Assembly (NCBI RefSeq): GCF_001720165.1
Contig: NZ_MCRI01000015.1
Coordinates: 1 to 57,485, forward strand
Source of the DNA: Methylophaga muralis
Lineage (GTDB): Bacteria > Pseudomonadota > Gammaproteobacteria > Nitrosococcales > Methylophagaceae
DNA length: 57,485 nucleotides
Direction: 5' to 3'
Within the stretch, counting starts at the first letter, position 1. Each line of letters starts with the position of its first letter. The notes below the pieces were generated by a model, which was not told where the DNA came from, did not search any database, and was given only the letters and a program-made list of their open reading frames with translations. Below, in pieces: positions 1 through 9,368 of the stretch. Both the position numbers and the translations under genes were made by a program.

Positions 1-128
1 GTGATTTGACGGATGATGAAGTTGAGCAAACCAAAGGTAATGCTCAGCAACTGGCTGGCTTATTACAAGAGCGTTATGGTCTGGCAAAAGATCAGGCCGA
101 AAAAGAAATTGATGCACTTACCAAATAA
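1..128 (+). CDS. CsbD-like stress protein, C-terminal part only
   Basis: The window opens inside a reading frame that ends in TAA at 126-128. The 41 visible residues run from DLTDDEVEQ through LAGLLQERYGLAKDQAEK to the end. They match the C-terminal half of the small CsbD (YjbJ) family, with its LTDD start, LQERYG core and acidic amphipathic tail. CsbD-like proteins are short, abundant, stress-induced proteins of unknown biochemical role. A strong terminator follows 60 bases later. The N-terminus lies outside the window, so length and start cannot be judged. Confidence 0.8.
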   Translation, partial: DLTDDEVEQTKGNAQQLAGLLQERYGLAKDQAEKEIDALTK

Positions 129-187
129 CAGGTTTTTAAAAGTGCTCAATTAAATTATTAGCGTTTGATAACGCTTATAACGAAACG

Positions 188-212
188 AAGGCGCCGACGG
201 GCGCCTTTTTTA
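188..212 (+). terminator. Rho-independent terminator of the CsbD-like gene
   Basis: AAGGCGCC (188-195), loop GACG, GGCGCCTT (200-207) with a T run directly after. The perfect GC-rich stem plus T tract ends the CsbD-like transcript. Confidence 0.9.
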
Positions 213-386
213 TTGTATTTAAGGATCCTCAAACATGAAATTTTTCCTGAAGACATTTGTAATTTCTACATGATTTATTAGTTCAATATGAGTGGTTTTG
301 TTGTAAGTGTTTGATTAATATTTGTTTATCTGGTTGGCATGGTTATGGCAACAATAACTGTGTGACATCTTAAATTTAGGAGATAA

Positions 387-957
387 ATGATGAATTTTAA
401 AAAGAATGCTTTAGCTGTTTTGACCATAACAACTTTAATGACAGCGCCTGTTATGGCCAATAATTCTTGGCAGGGTGAAGCAAAAGATGCTTGGTTAGAT
501 GGCAAGTTGGAGACGGCATTATTACTCAACACCCAGTTAAATAACTTTAATATTGATACTGATATTGATAATGGTGTAGCGGTATTAAGTGGGCAGGTAA
601 AAAAACCAAACCCAAAAAGATTTAGCGGGCGAGATTGCTAAGAATATTGAAGGCATTACAGATGTGAAAAATAATCTCACTGTAGATGCAAACTATCGAA
701 ATGACGATTCAGCCGATAGTGATAATAAATCTTTCAGTCGTGCATGGCATGATATGACGGTGACTGCGGGTCTTAAAATGGAGTTTGCAGCGCATGATGA
801 GCTTGAAGCTTCAGAGATCAGTGTTTCCACTGATAATGGTGTTGTCACTTTGAAAGGTAATGTGAAAAACGCTACTGAGAAAGATCTTGCAGTTGAAATG
901 GCCAGAGGCTATGACAAGGTCGTGGACGTGAAAGATCAACTTGTCGTGGCAAACTGA
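387..957 (+). CDS. Secreted double BON-domain protein, frame interrupted by one extra base
   Basis: BON domains bind membranes or ligands in periplasmic proteins such as OsmY. Reading from ATG 387 (GGAG four bases upstream) gives a signal peptide ending near VMA-NN, then the start of a BON domain up to GVAVLSGQV. The frame then runs into a stop at 639-641. Moving to the +1 frame at the seven-A run 599-605 restores the motif: VKNQTQKDLAGEIAKNIEGI continues into ITDVKNNLTV. A second full BON domain follows, containing ISVSTDNGVVTLKGNV and ending at 957. The restored product is about 189 residues. The break could be a sequencing error, a true mutation or slippage on the A run; the sequence alone cannot decide. 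The next gene begins within eight bases. Confidence 0.75.
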
Positions 958-964
958 TCGTCAC

Positions 965-1426
965 ATGTTAAATAGCAGAGAACAACAGCTTATTCAGGAG
1001 TTGAAAAGTATCTGTGCAGATGGATACAGCTTCTACAATATGACCGCAAGGAAGGCGGTCAGTAGCGAGATAAGAATGTTGTTTCGTGAAATGGCTATGG
1101 TACGGGCTGAAATTGTTAATGATATTAACAAACGTTTTTCTGGATTAAAAAACTCAGAGCCTAGTACCACTGAGTTAGCTTTGACCATGCGAGCGATCTA
1201 TAAGCTCGCATACGGAACATTTAGCGAGCTGATTAATAAAGAGCATCTCGCTGATTTAGAAATGATGGAAAAGCGATCATTAGAAATTTTTAAAATTTAT
1301 GTAAGAAGAATGAATGATCGTCGAATTTCTTCATATTTAGCTGGTCACTTGGCAAATATTCAATTAAGTCAAGATCGTTTACAACGGTTGAAAAGCGAAC
1401 AACCTCTGCAACGTCGAGTAAGTTGA
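965..1426 (+). CDS. DUF2383 (PA2169-like) four-helix protein
   Basis: A protein of about 153 residues that is helical throughout, with no signal peptide. The pattern LNSREQQLIQELKSICADG, then an FREMAMVRAEI helix and a late pair of charged helices, resembles the DUF2383/PA2169 family of ferritin-like four-helix bundles. No function is established for that family. I take ATG 965, eight bases after the BON gene stop, rather than TTG 941, which would overlap it. Its place behind CsbD-like and BON genes suggests a general stress set, which is inference. A strong terminator follows. Confidence 0.6.
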   Translation: MLNSREQQLIQELKSICADGYSFYNMTARKAVSSEIRMLFREMAMVRAEIVNDINKRFSGLKNSEPSTTELALTMRAIYKLAYGTFSELINKEHLADLEMMEKRSLEIFKIYVRRMNDRRISSYLAGHLANIQLSQDRLQRLKSEQPLQRRVS

Positions 1427-1446
1427 AATTATTGGATCTGCTTGTA

Positions 1447-1483
1447 AAAAGAGGCTGGAAAATTATTTCCAGCCTCTTTTATC
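1447..1483 (+). terminator. Rho-independent terminator
   Basis: A 15-bp stem, AAAAGAGGCTGGAAA (1447-1461), loop ATTA, then its complement to 1480 ending in TTTT. It ends the BON/DUF2383 transcription unit. Confidence 0.9.
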
Positions 1484-1509
1484 TAGGTTAAGAAACCCGC
1501 GGATAGCTA

Positions 1510-2901
1510 ATGTTAGACTCAAAATCAATTACTAAATTGATAACGAGTCTTATGCCTAAATTACTACTAATCACGACCGATGATGTCCTGTCAGCGACAT
1601 TGAGTCATCTACTTTCAGCATGCGACTTTAGTCTAATTCAGGTAGCCGATCTTAGCGATCATAGTTATCAAGCAGACTTGGTAATCTATGCGCCTCAACA
1701 AGCCACTGAAGCTGACTGTAAGTTATTCTCAACACATCCATTACAAAACACGGCAGATTGGATTTTATTAAGTGATGGCCTGCCGAATAAATGCTTGGAC
1801 ATGATGATGACTCAGGGAGTGGCTTATCATTTTCGACAGATGAAAGACTTTACACCCCTCGTCGAAATTGTCAGAGAGTTTGCTGAAGAATTTAAACATC
1901 TTAAAAAACAACGTAAAACTGCCACATTTACATCTACCCTTGACCAATATGGCTCGCTTTTAGGTTCTTCTGCGGTTATGCATAAGCTATATCGATTAAT
2001 ACGTCGTGTCAGCCAGACAGATGCGAATGTGTTTTTGATTGGTGAGAGTGGCTGTGGGAAAGAAGTTGCAGCCAGAACAATTCATGAACAAAGTGAGCGG
2101 GCCAGTGAACCCATGGTTTCTGTGAATTGCGCTGCGTTGGCTGCAGATTTGGTTGAAAGCGAATTGTTTGGCCATGAAAAAGGTGCTTTTACAGGTGCCG
2201 TTAATCAACATATCGGTTTCTTTGAACAAGGCGGAAAGGGGACCTTGTTATTAGATGAAATTACCGAGATGCCTTTGGCATTGCAAAGTAAATTACTTCG
2301 CGTTTTGGAAAGCGGTGAATTCAGACGCGTGGGTAGTGACGTCGTACGTCAGTCTCAAGTAAGGGTTATTGCAGCAACCAATCGAGAACCCGAAGAAGCC
2401 ATTGAATCTGGTTTCCTTCGTGAAGATCTATATTTTCGTCTGGCACATTTCCCCATCAAAATTCCGCCATTACGCCATCGTGATAATGATGCTATCGAGT
2501 TGGCAAGACATTTCCTTGCATATCGTAATAAAGCAACAAATACCGGAAAAGTTTTTGCAGACGAAGTGCTGGATGTTTTTGCACAATACAGTTGGCCGGG
2601 CAATGTCAGGGAGCTTAAACATTGTGTAGAGCGAGCGCATATTCTGGCGGAAGATATGATTACAGTGGCCGAACTACCTGATTTTTCCAATATTCAGGTT
2701 ACAAGTGAAAGCAGTGTTGGACCAGGCACATCTATCAAAGAAGCCGAAAAGAGCTTGATTATCTCAACCTTGAATGCATGCCAGCAAAATAAAACCCAAG
2801 CAGCAAAACAGCTTGGTATAACGGTTAAAACACTTTATAACAAACTTGAACTGTATGGGCAGGTTGAACCACCGCTTCAAACAAGATCAGAATCAAGTTA
2901 A
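1510..2901 (+). CDS. Sigma-54-dependent transcriptional activator with degenerate receiver
   Basis: An NtrC-family enhancer-binding protein. Residues about 15-130 fold like a receiver by pattern, starting [17 protein letters not shown], but the expected phospho-acceptor strand reads DLVIYAPQ with no aspartate at the usual place. The central AAA+ domain (about 150-380) is intact: Walker A GESGCGKE, the sigma-54 contact loop GAFTGA, Walker B LLLDEI, and WPGNVREL near its end. A Fis-type helix-turn-helix closes the protein ([20 protein letters not shown]). The start may be ATG 1510 or ATG 1552; the latter begins exactly at the receiver-like domain. No partner kinase is adjacent. Its targets are unknown; the stress-type genes just upstream are possible. 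Confidence 0.85.
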   Translation: MLDSKSITKLITSLMPKLLLITTDDVLSATLSHLLSACDFSLIQVADLSDHSYQADLVIYAPQQATEADCKLFSTHPLQNTADWILLSDGLPNKCLDMMMTQGVAYHFRQMKDFTPLVEIVREFAEEFKHLKKQRKTATFTSTLDQYGSLLGSSAVMHKLYRLIRRVSQTDANVFLIGESGCGKEVAARTIHEQSERASEPMVSVNCAALAADLVESELFGHEKGAFTGAVNQHIGFFEQGGKGTLLLDEITEMPLALQSKLLRVLESGEFRRVGSDVVRQSQVRVIAATNREPEEAIESGFLREDLYFRLAHFPIKIPPLRHRDNDAIELARHFLAYRNKATNTGKVFADEVLDVFAQYSWPGNVRELKHCVERAHILAEDMITVAELPDFSNIQVTSESSVGPGTSIKEAEKSLIISTLNACQQNKTQAAKQLGITVKTLYNKLELYGQVEPPLQTRSESS

Positions 2902-3023
2902 GTCATAACCAAAGCGGAAGTTCAGCTTCGCGAAAATTTCATCGAAGTGACTATGTGAATTACAACCAACCTTGAGGGTTGGTTCATAGGTATAGGTATG
3001 GTGGAATTTTTAAACACTGAAAA
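2902..3023. other. Intergenic stretch between the activator and tRNA-Arg
   Basis: The interval 2902-3219 is over 300 bases without a protein gene. It holds tRNA-Arg(CCG) on minus and the glgP terminator. In 2902-3023 I see only a short imperfect repeat around CAACCAACCTTGAGGGTTGG (2962-2981), which may act as a weak terminator for the activator; it lacks a T run. Confidence 0.4.
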
Positions 3024-3100
3024 TGGTGCGCCTGACAGGAATTGAACCTGTGACCCTCGGTTTCGGAAACCGATACTCTATCCAACTGAGCTACAGGCGC
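3024..3100 (-). tRNA. tRNA-Arg (anticodon CCG)
   Basis: The minus strand folds as a full cloverleaf. The acceptor is GCGCCTG (3100-3094) pairing with CAGGCGC, followed by discriminator A and an encoded CCA (3026-3024). The D arm is GCTC...GAGT, the anticodon stem TCGGT/ACCGA holds loop TTCCGAA (anticodon CCG), and the T arm contains GGTTCAATTCC. It is 77 nt including CCA and decodes CGG as arginine. Confidence 0.96.
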
Positions 3101-3157
3101 ATTGTGTTTGTGCTGACAGCGCGAATTATACGGACTTTACCAGTCTGAAACCACCGT

Positions 3158-3203
3158 AAAAAACACCCCGGTCTATAACGTCATTTCGTTTATAGGCCGG
3201 GGG
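3158..3203 (-). terminator. Rho-independent terminator of glgP
   Basis: Read on minus, CCCCCGGCCTATAAACG pairs with CGTTATAGACCGGGG across a short loop, followed by TGTTTTTTAC. It lies 17 bases beyond the glgP stop. Confidence 0.88.
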
Positions 3204-3219
3204 ATTAGTATATCTGCGA

Positions 3220-5727
3220 TTAACTATCTGGGTGTGGTGCTATTTTTTCAAGTTTCCAGATATCCTGGTTGTATTCATCCATGGTACGGTCAGTTGAAAA
3301 CTTACCGCTTTGTGCCGCATTAATAATGCTCATTGAAGTCCAGCGTTCTTTATCTAAATAAGCCTGTCCCGCAAGATGTTGTGCATCAATATAGCTGCGG
3401 AAATCAGCAACTGTCATCCAAGGATCATGTGGGCTGGTGAAGGCATGAATAATATTGTCAAAACAACCTGGCTCGAACTGATTGAAATGGCCACCTTTCA
3501 ATAGATCCACCACCCGTTTCAAATCAGCATCATTTTCTATGATAGCTTGAGGGTTATAGCTTCCACGTTTTTCGGCAACTTCTTCTTCTGATAAACCAAA
3601 CAGGAAGAAGTTGTCATCGCCCACTTCTTCACGGATCTCGATGTTAGCTCCATCCAGGGTACCAATGGTAATGGCACCGTTCATCATAAATTTCATATTG
3701 CCGGTACCAGATGCCTCTTTACCTGCTGTGGAAATTTGTTCGGATAAATCTGCTGCAGGACAGATAACTTCCATGACCGAGACTTGATAGTTAGGGAAAA
3801 AGACGACCTTAAGCCAATCGTTCGCATCGGGATCGTTATTCACAACTTCGGCTACATTATTAATGAGCTTGATAATTTGTTTTGCCATCAAGTAACCCGG
3901 AGCCGCCTTACCACCAAATAAGACACAGCGTTTAGGTAATCCTTCGGTATGACCACGTTTGATTTGATCATAGAGATGAATAACATGTAAAACATTTAGT
4001 AGCTGGCGTTTGTATTCATGAATCCGTTTTACTTGAATATCAAACATAGCTTCAGGATTGAAAGTTACTCCACAATCTTTTTCCACCAATGCTGCCAGAC
4101 GTTTTTTATTTTCAAATTTGGCTTCATGCCAGGATTTTTGAAAATCTTTATCGTGAGCCAAAGGCGCTAAATTTTGCAATTCACTGAGGCGAGTGATCCA
4201 TTTATCGCCGATAGTTTCAGTAATCAATTTGCTAAGCACAGGATTACACCAGGCCATCCAGCGACGTTGTGTAACACCATTAGTTTTGTTATTGAATTTT
4301 TCCGGCCACAATTGATAAAAATCTTCAAACAAACCTTTTTTCAGTAATTCTGAATGTAAGGCCGCAACGCCATTAACTGAAAAGCTGCCAACAATAGCCA
4401 AATGTGCCATACGAACTTGCTGCTGAGCACCTTCTTCAATAATCGACATACGTGCCAGACGCTCTTTATCGCCAGGCCAGTGATTGGCAACTTCTCGCAA
4501 GAAACGGGCGTTTATCTCGTAGATGATTTCCAATATACGCGGTAATAAACGACCAAACAGATTTGCCGGCCAACGTTCCAGTGCTTCAGGCAATAAAGTA
4601 TGGTTGGTATAGGCCATAGTCGTAGAAGTAATTTTCCAAGCCTTGTCCCAACCCAATTGATGCTCATCCATCAGCAGACGCATTAATTCAGCAACAGCAA
4701 CGGTCGGATGTGTGTCGTTTAGTTGAAATACATTCTTATCAGCAAAGTTTTCAAAATCTTCACCATGGGTGTTAACCCAGTAATCCAGAATATCCTGCAA
4801 GCTGGCTGACGCAAGAAAGTACTGTTGACGCAAACGTAATTCTTTGCCATTTTCACTGGCATCGTTTGGATAGAGCACCATACTGATATTTTCTGCTTCA
4901 TTTTTAGCAGCTACGGCTTCGGTATAAGAGCCAGCATTAAAATCTTCCAGATTAAATTCATCGGTCGCAGCGGCTTTCCATAAACGCAAGCGATTCACGG
5001 TTCCGTTCTGATAACCGGGAATTGGTAAGTCGTATGGCACTGCCAGAACATCATTGGTATCAACCCACTGGATTTCCATTTGTCCGCTGGTGTTGCGACG
5101 TAATTCGGTATGTCCGCCAAATTTGACTCGCTGAGTGAACTCAGGACGTTCAAGCTCCCAAGGATTACCATCACGTAACCAGTGATCGGGCATTTCCTGT
5201 TGGCGACCATTTTCTATTTTTTGCTGAAACATGCCATATTCATAACGCAGTCCATAACCAGTAACCGGTAGTTGTAAGGTGGCACAACTATCAATAAAGC
5301 ATGCGGCCAGCCTGCCTAGACCGCCGTTACCTAAACCTGCATCATGTTCAAACTCTGCAAGTTCTTCATATTCAAGCCCAAGATTGACCAAGGCTTTTTT
5401 CAATGGCTCTTCAATACCCAAATTTAATGCGGCATTGCCAGTGGCACGACCCATTAAAAATTCCATTGAGAGATAGTAGGCTTGTTTGCATTTTGATTCT
5501 GCATAGGTATGTTTGGTGTTTTTCATTCTTTCAAACAATCTATCCCGCAGTGTGTGCGCCATAGCTGAGTACAAGTAATGACCTGAAGCACAGCCCTTGT
5601 CCTGTCCCAGATAAATTCCAAAATAGCGTTTAAAATCTTCTGTTAAAGCGAGCGTGTTCATACCCAGTTTTGACGTCTGATAAAGTTCAGGCAAAGGGGT
5701 AGTAATCGCAGTATATCTTGGCGTCAT
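3220..5727 (-). CDS. glgP: Glycogen/maltodextrin phosphorylase
   Basis: Removes glucose from alpha-1,4-glucans as glucose-1-phosphate, using pyridoxal phosphate. The family signature EASGTGNMKFMMNGA is present near residue 677, with the PLP-binding lysine in NMKF. Other hallmarks are NGGLGRLAACFIDS (glucan phosphorylase core), FQLNDTHPTVAV and VQVSVMEV-type active-site segments. I choose the start at 5727 because AAGGA sits eight bases upstream. That gives about 835 residues, close to the usual 800-840; the open frame extends 40 residues further upstream without a supporting site. No other glycogen gene is in the window. It is probably a single-gene unit with its own terminator. Confidence 0.95.
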   Translation of the reverse strand: MTPRYTAITTPLPELYQTSKLGMNTLALTEDFKRYFGIYLGQDKGCASGHYLYSAMAHTLRDRLFERMKNTKHTYAESKCKQAYYLSMEFLMGRATGNAALNLGIEEPLKKALVNLGLEYEELAEFEHDAGLGNGGLGRLAACFIDSCATLQLPVTGYGLRYEYGMFQQKIENGRQQEMPDHWLRDGNPWELERPEFTQRVKFGGHTELRRNTSGQMEIQWVDTNDVLAVPYDLPIPGYQNGTVNRLRLWKAAATDEFNLEDFNAGSYTEAVAAKNEAENISMVLYPNDASENGKELRLRQQYFLASASLQDILDYWVNTHGEDFENFADKNVFQLNDTHPTVAVAELMRLLMDEHQLGWDKAWKITSTTMAYTNHTLLPEALERWPANLFGRLLPRILEIIYEINARFLREVANHWPGDKERLARMSIIEEGAQQQVRMAHLAIVGSFSVNGVAALHSELLKKGLFEDFYQLWPEKFNNKTNGVTQRRWMAWCNPVLSKLITETIGDKWITRLSELQNLAPLAHDKDFQKSWHEAKFENKKRLAALVEKDCGVTFNPEAMFDIQVKRIHEYKRQLLNVLHVIHLYDQIKRGHTEGLPKRCVLFGGKAAPGYLMAKQIIKLINNVAEVVNNDPDANDWLKVVFFPNYQVSVMEVICPAADLSEQISTAGKEASGTGNMKFMMNGAITIGTLDGANIEIREEVGDDNFFLFGLSEEEVAEKRGSYNPQAIIENDADLKRVVDLLKGGHFNQFEPGCFDNIIHAFTSPHDPWMTVADFRSYIDAQHLAGQAYLDKERWTSMSIINAAQSGKFSTDRTMDEYNQDIWKLEKIAPHPDS

Positions 5728-5935
5728 AGCGGCAATCCTTGAATGGGCATCGTTATGGAAAAAAACAGGTTTAGGTGAGGGGCTTTGGCTGCGTTGCCAT
5801 GAAACGGCTTTCAGCATAGAACTGAAGATGGTTTGGTAAGACCTCACCCATTGCAGTTAACGGTAGCAGAGAGTGGCGACATCTGCCATCACCTGAAGCA
5901 TAAATTTTGTAATTTAATGGTGTTAGCAGATATTT

Positions 5936-6550
5936 CTATTGTTGTTCTGGCGTTGAAAGTTCAAACCATTCATCCAGAACCTGTATAGCTTCATCACGAC
6001 CTTGATGATTTAAAGACGAAAATAATTGAACCGAAGCCACTAAACCTGCCTCTGATAATTCTTTGCGAACTTGTTGTAATGTATTGCCACCTGCTCCACG
6101 GCCCAGTTTATCTGATTTGGTCAGCAGAATATGGATCGGTAGTTCAGCTTGTTTTGCCCAGCCTAGCATTTGCAGGTCAAAGTTTTTTAACGGATGACGA
6201 ATATCCATCATCAACATTAATCCGCGTAAAGATTGGCGCGTTTCCAGATATTTGCTTAAGGTTGCCTGCCATTTCAGCTTCATTTTTTCCGGGACTTTGG
6301 CATAACCGTAACCGGGAAGATCGACTAGCGCGCGCTCTTCATCCAGATGAAAAAAATTGATCATTTGTGTTCTTCCGGGTGTCTTACTAATGCGCGCTAA
6401 GGCTTTGATACCGGTGATAGTGTTGATAGCACTGGATTTCCCGGCATTAGACCTGCCCGCAAAAGCGACTTCGTATCCGGCGTCGGAGGGCAATTGAGAC
6501 AATTGTGTCGCGCTGACAGTATAATGCGCGCTACGGTATAACTCTGACAT
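5936..6550 (-). CDS. engB: Ribosome biogenesis GTP-binding protein EngB (YihA/YsxC)
   Basis: An essential small GTPase that assists assembly of the large ribosomal subunit. The P-loop GRSNAGKSS is at the expected N-terminal position, with G3 DLPGYG and G4 TKSDK, in a 204-residue protein of normal family length. It is divergent from cytochrome c4, an arrangement well known in Pseudomonas and relatives. The shared intergenic region of 85 bases must hold both promoters. Confidence 0.96.
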   Translation of the reverse strand: MSELYRSAHYTVSATQLSQLPSDAGYEVAFAGRSNAGKSSAINTITGIKALARISKTPGRTQMINFFHLDEERALVDLPGYGYAKVPEKMKLKWQATLSKYLETRQSLRGLMLMMDIRHPLKNFDLQMLGWAKQAELPIHILLTKSDKLGRGAGGNTLQQVRKELSEAGLVASVQLFSSLNHQGRDEAIQVLDEWFELSTPEQQ

Positions 6551-6635
6551 GTCAGTCTTTCCAGGTGCAAAAAAGTGCCAATAAGAGTAGCATACCGGAA
6601 GTTTTGTATCCGAAAGTTAGTGTCTAGGAATTACA

Positions 6636-7244
6636 ATGAAAAAAATTATTTCAGCGGTGGTGCTGGGTTTGGGAGTAACGAGTTCGCCACTTGGTTTAGC
6701 GGCAGGTGATGTCTCAGCCGGGAAGGCAAAATCAGCCGTATGTGCTGCCTGCCATGGCGCTGATGGTAACAGCCCATCAGATATGTATCCTAAACTGGCT
6801 GGACAACATGCCAGTTATCTCTACAAACAACTGGTCGAATTCAAAAGCGGTAAACGTGAAAATGCCATCATGGCGCCAATGGTTGCCGGTTTGTCTGAAG
6901 AAGATATGGCTGATTTAGCGGCATTTTATGCCAGCAAAGAAGCCACCCCAGGCGCGGTAAGTGAGGATTTGTTAGAACTTGGCAAACAGATTTATCGCGG
7001 TGGAAACAGTGAGTCTGGTGTACCAGCCTGCATGGCATGTCATGGACCAAACGGAAGCGGCATGCCTTCGGCGAAATGGCCGAAACTATCTGCTCAATAT
7101 CGTGCCTATACAGAAGCGCAATTACATGCTTTTGCTAATGGGGAACGTCATAACGATCCTAACGGTATGATGCGTGATATTGCTTCTAAAATGACAGAGG
7201 AAGAGATCAAAGCGGTTGCCGCTTATGTATCCGGTCTGCATTAA
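6636..7244 (+). CDS. Cytochrome c4, diheme
   Basis: A periplasmic electron carrier that passes electrons from the bc1 complex to terminal oxidases. A signal peptide (MKKIISAVVLGLGVTSSPLG, cleaved near LAAGD) is followed by two class I heme domains with CAACH and CMACH. Each domain has a downstream methionine ligand (MAPM in the first, NGMMRD in the second). At 202 residues the length is typical. The downstream genes encode the machinery that attaches its hemes. Confidence 0.94.
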   Translation: MKKIISAVVLGLGVTSSPLGLAAGDVSAGKAKSAVCAACHGADGNSPSDMYPKLAGQHASYLYKQLVEFKSGKRENAIMAPMVAGLSEEDMADLAAFYASKEATPGAVSEDLLELGKQIYRGGNSESGVPACMACHGPNGSGMPSAKWPKLSAQYRAYTEAQLHAFANGERHNDPNGMMRDIASKMTEEEIKAVAAYVSGLH

Positions 7245-7256
7245 TTGCTGATGTTG

Positions 7257-7288
7257 CTCCGGTGCAATTATCTAAAATTGCACCGGAG
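7257..7288 (+). terminator. Strong hairpin between cytochrome c4 and resB
   Basis: CTCCGGTGCAATT (7257-7269), loop ATCTAA, AATTGCACCGGAG (7276-7288): a 13-bp perfect stem. No T run follows (TTAAAAATC). It may therefore be a partial terminator or an mRNA-stabilising 3' end that lets cytochrome c4 be made in excess of the maturation genes. A GTG at 7262 inside it is an unlikely start for resB. Confidence 0.55.
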
Positions 7289-7318
7289 TTAAAAATCAGC
7301 CCATTTTTGAGCAATTTC

Positions 7319-9325
7319 ATGTCTGACGCCACAAAAAAAGGTCCATCCAGCCTGAGTTTTACTCGCCGTTTATTATTATTTATCGGCTCAATGGAATTGG
7401 CTATTACGCTCTTGCTGACATTGGCCATCGCCTCTGTTATCGGTACCGTTCTGCAGCAAAATCAACCTTATGCTGATTATGTCATCAAATTTGGACCTTA
7501 CTGGTTTGATGTCTTCGATAAGCTCGGGCTCTATGATGTTTATAGTGCTTTGTGGTTTGTCGCCATCCTGGCGTTATTGGTTATTTCAACATCTGTCTGT
7601 GTTATCCGTCATTTTCCCGCTATGACCAAAGAGATGTGGCAACTGCGCACTAATGTGCAGAAAAAATCACTAAAAGCCATGCATCACAATGCTCAATGGC
7701 AATCAAATAATACCCTGCAAACCGTTGCCAATAATCTGCAACAGGAATTCAAAAATCTCGGCTTTCGCAGTCGGCAAACTGTCAAACAAGAAGATGCGAT
7801 CCTAATTTCCGCCATGCGTGGCGGGATGAATCGTCTCGGCTACTTATTCACCCACATTGCGATTGTAGTCATATGTGTCGGTGGTTTATTTGACAGCAAT
7901 ATGCCGCTTAAGCTTGCAGAATGGCGCGGCGATATCAAAATTGAAACCCGCGATCTATCTATTCGTGAGATTCCGGCTGAGAGTCGGCTGGGAGAGGGCA
8001 ATCAGGGATTTAGAGGTTCAGTTAGTATTCCGGAAGGTAAGGCGTCAGAAGTAGTTTTTTTACCAGTGCGTGACGGTTATTTGTTACAAGCTTTGCCGTT
8101 TCGTATTGAAGTTAAAGATTTCCGAATTGAACATTATCCAAACGGTCAACCGAAATCATTTGAGTCTGATTTAGTGATTCACGATGATGAGTTGGATGCG
8201 CCTATGGAAGCAACTATCGCAGTAAATCATCCTTTGATTTATCGTGGCCATGCTATTTATCAAGCCAGTTTCAGTGATGGCGGTTCAATATTAAGTCTTG
8301 ATGCCTGGCCATTAGATAGTCGAGCTGGTACCGAGCCCGTGTCTATCCAGACCAAAGTATTTGAAAATCGGCAAATGCTGTGGGGTGAGGAAAGCATGCA
8401 GCTGGAAATGATTGATTTCCGCCCATTCAATATCAACCCGGATCCCACTGAAGACGATTCGCGAAATGTTCGTGACTTTGGCCCGAACTTTACGTTCAAG
8501 TTGCGTACTCAGACAGGCGAAGCCAGGGAATATGAAAACTATATGTTTCCTGTAGAACGTGATGGTCGCGAGTACTTTTTAAGTGGTGTGCGGAATACTC
8601 CGTCCGAGTCTTTTGCTTATCTCTATTTACCTGTTGATGAAGATGGCAGCCTGAATCGTTTCCTGCAATATTCAGCTCTGCTTCGAGATCAGCAATTAGT
8701 ATCGAGTATTGCTAATTCGATGATGATTGAGGCGCTGGCTATGTTGCCGGAGCGAGACGAATCGCTGGAAGAGAGTTTGCAACAAACTCTGGAAACCCTT
8801 ATTAAAATGTTTGTGCGTGGTGGTTTTGATGAGGTCAGGGACTTTATTGACAACAATCTTCCGGATGCAGAACGTGACAATTTGGCGCCTGCTTATCTAG
8901 GAATGTTACGAGAAATGCTGGCGCGGATTTATTTCAGCATGGATGGAATTGATGCTGAAACAGTCAGCAATGAACAATTACTGTTTTTACAGGATACGGT
9001 CGATAGCATTGGTACCTTGTCGCGTTATGGCTCGCCGGTATTTTTACATTTGACCGATTTTGAACATATCCAATCAACAGGCCTGCAAATTGCTAAAGCG
9101 CCTGGCAAAAATGTGGTGTATTTCGGCTGCGCCTTGTTAGTAATTGGTATTTTTCTCTTGTTCTACCTTCCTCAAAGACGATTTTGGGCATGGCTTGAAC
9201 AGGAGAACGGTCAAACCAACATTATTCTGGCGGGTTCAACCAATCGAAACGCACGAGAATTTGATACATTTTTCAACGAGCAAAGAACACAGCTGGCGGC
9301 TAAAACGGGGAACTCCAACCTTTAG
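7319..9325 (+). CDS. resB: ResB-family cytochrome c biogenesis protein (System II, CcsB)
   Basis: With CcsA it forms the System II cytochrome c synthase, which exports heme and ligates it to CxxCH apoproteins on the periplasmic side. I see three N-terminal membrane segments: around SMELAITLLLTLAIASVIGT, SALWFVAILALLVIST and YLFTHIAIVVICVGGL. A large periplasmic domain follows, then a last transmembrane helix (VVYFGCALLVIGIFLLFYLP). ATG 7319 gives 668 residues and begins at the conserved N-terminus; the upstream GTG lies in a hairpin. ccsA follows 43 bases later, so they are co-transcribed. Confidence 0.92.
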   Translation: MSDATKKGPSSLSFTRRLLLFIGSMELAITLLLTLAIASVIGTVLQQNQPYADYVIKFGPYWFDVFDKLGLYDVYSALWFVAILALLVISTSVCVIRHFPAMTKEMWQLRTNVQKKSLKAMHHNAQWQSNNTLQTVANNLQQEFKNLGFRSRQTVKQEDAILISAMRGGMNRLGYLFTHIAIVVICVGGLFDSNMPLKLAEWRGDIKIETRDLSIREIPAESRLGEGNQGFRGSVSIPEGKASEVVFLPVRDGYLLQALPFRIEVKDFRIEHYPNGQPKSFESDLVIHDDELDAPMEATIAVNHPLIYRGHAIYQASFSDGGSILSLDAWPLDSRAGTEPVSIQTKVFENRQMLWGEESMQLEMIDFRPFNINPDPTEDDSRNVRDFGPNFTFKLRTQTGEAREYENYMFPVERDGREYFLSGVRNTPSESFAYLYLPVDEDGSLNRFLQYSALLRDQQLVSSIANSMMIEALAMLPERDESLEESLQQTLETLIKMFVRGGFDEVRDFIDNNLPDAERDNLAPAYLGMLREMLARIYFSMDGIDAETVSNEQLLFLQDTVDSIGTLSRYGSPVFLHLTDFEHIQSTGLQIAKAPGKNVVYFGCALLVIGIFLLFYLPQRRFWAWLEQENGQTNIILAGSTNRNAREFDTFFNEQRTQLAAKTGNSNL

Positions 9326-9368
9326 CCAGGTTCATAAATGAAAGCGCGATAAAGAGTATGAGAAACCT

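Noticed and set aside
599..606. Programmed -1 frameshift at the A run in the BON gene
   Set aside because: The needed change is +1 (one base skipped), so a classical -1 slippery site does not explain it.
5728..5847. 40-residue N-terminal extension of glycogen phosphorylase
   Set aside because: No homology-like pattern, and a good AAGGA site precedes ATG 5727.
7262..7318. Longer resB start at GTG 7262
   Set aside because: It lies inside a 13-bp hairpin and adds residues not typical of ResB; ATG 7319 fits better.
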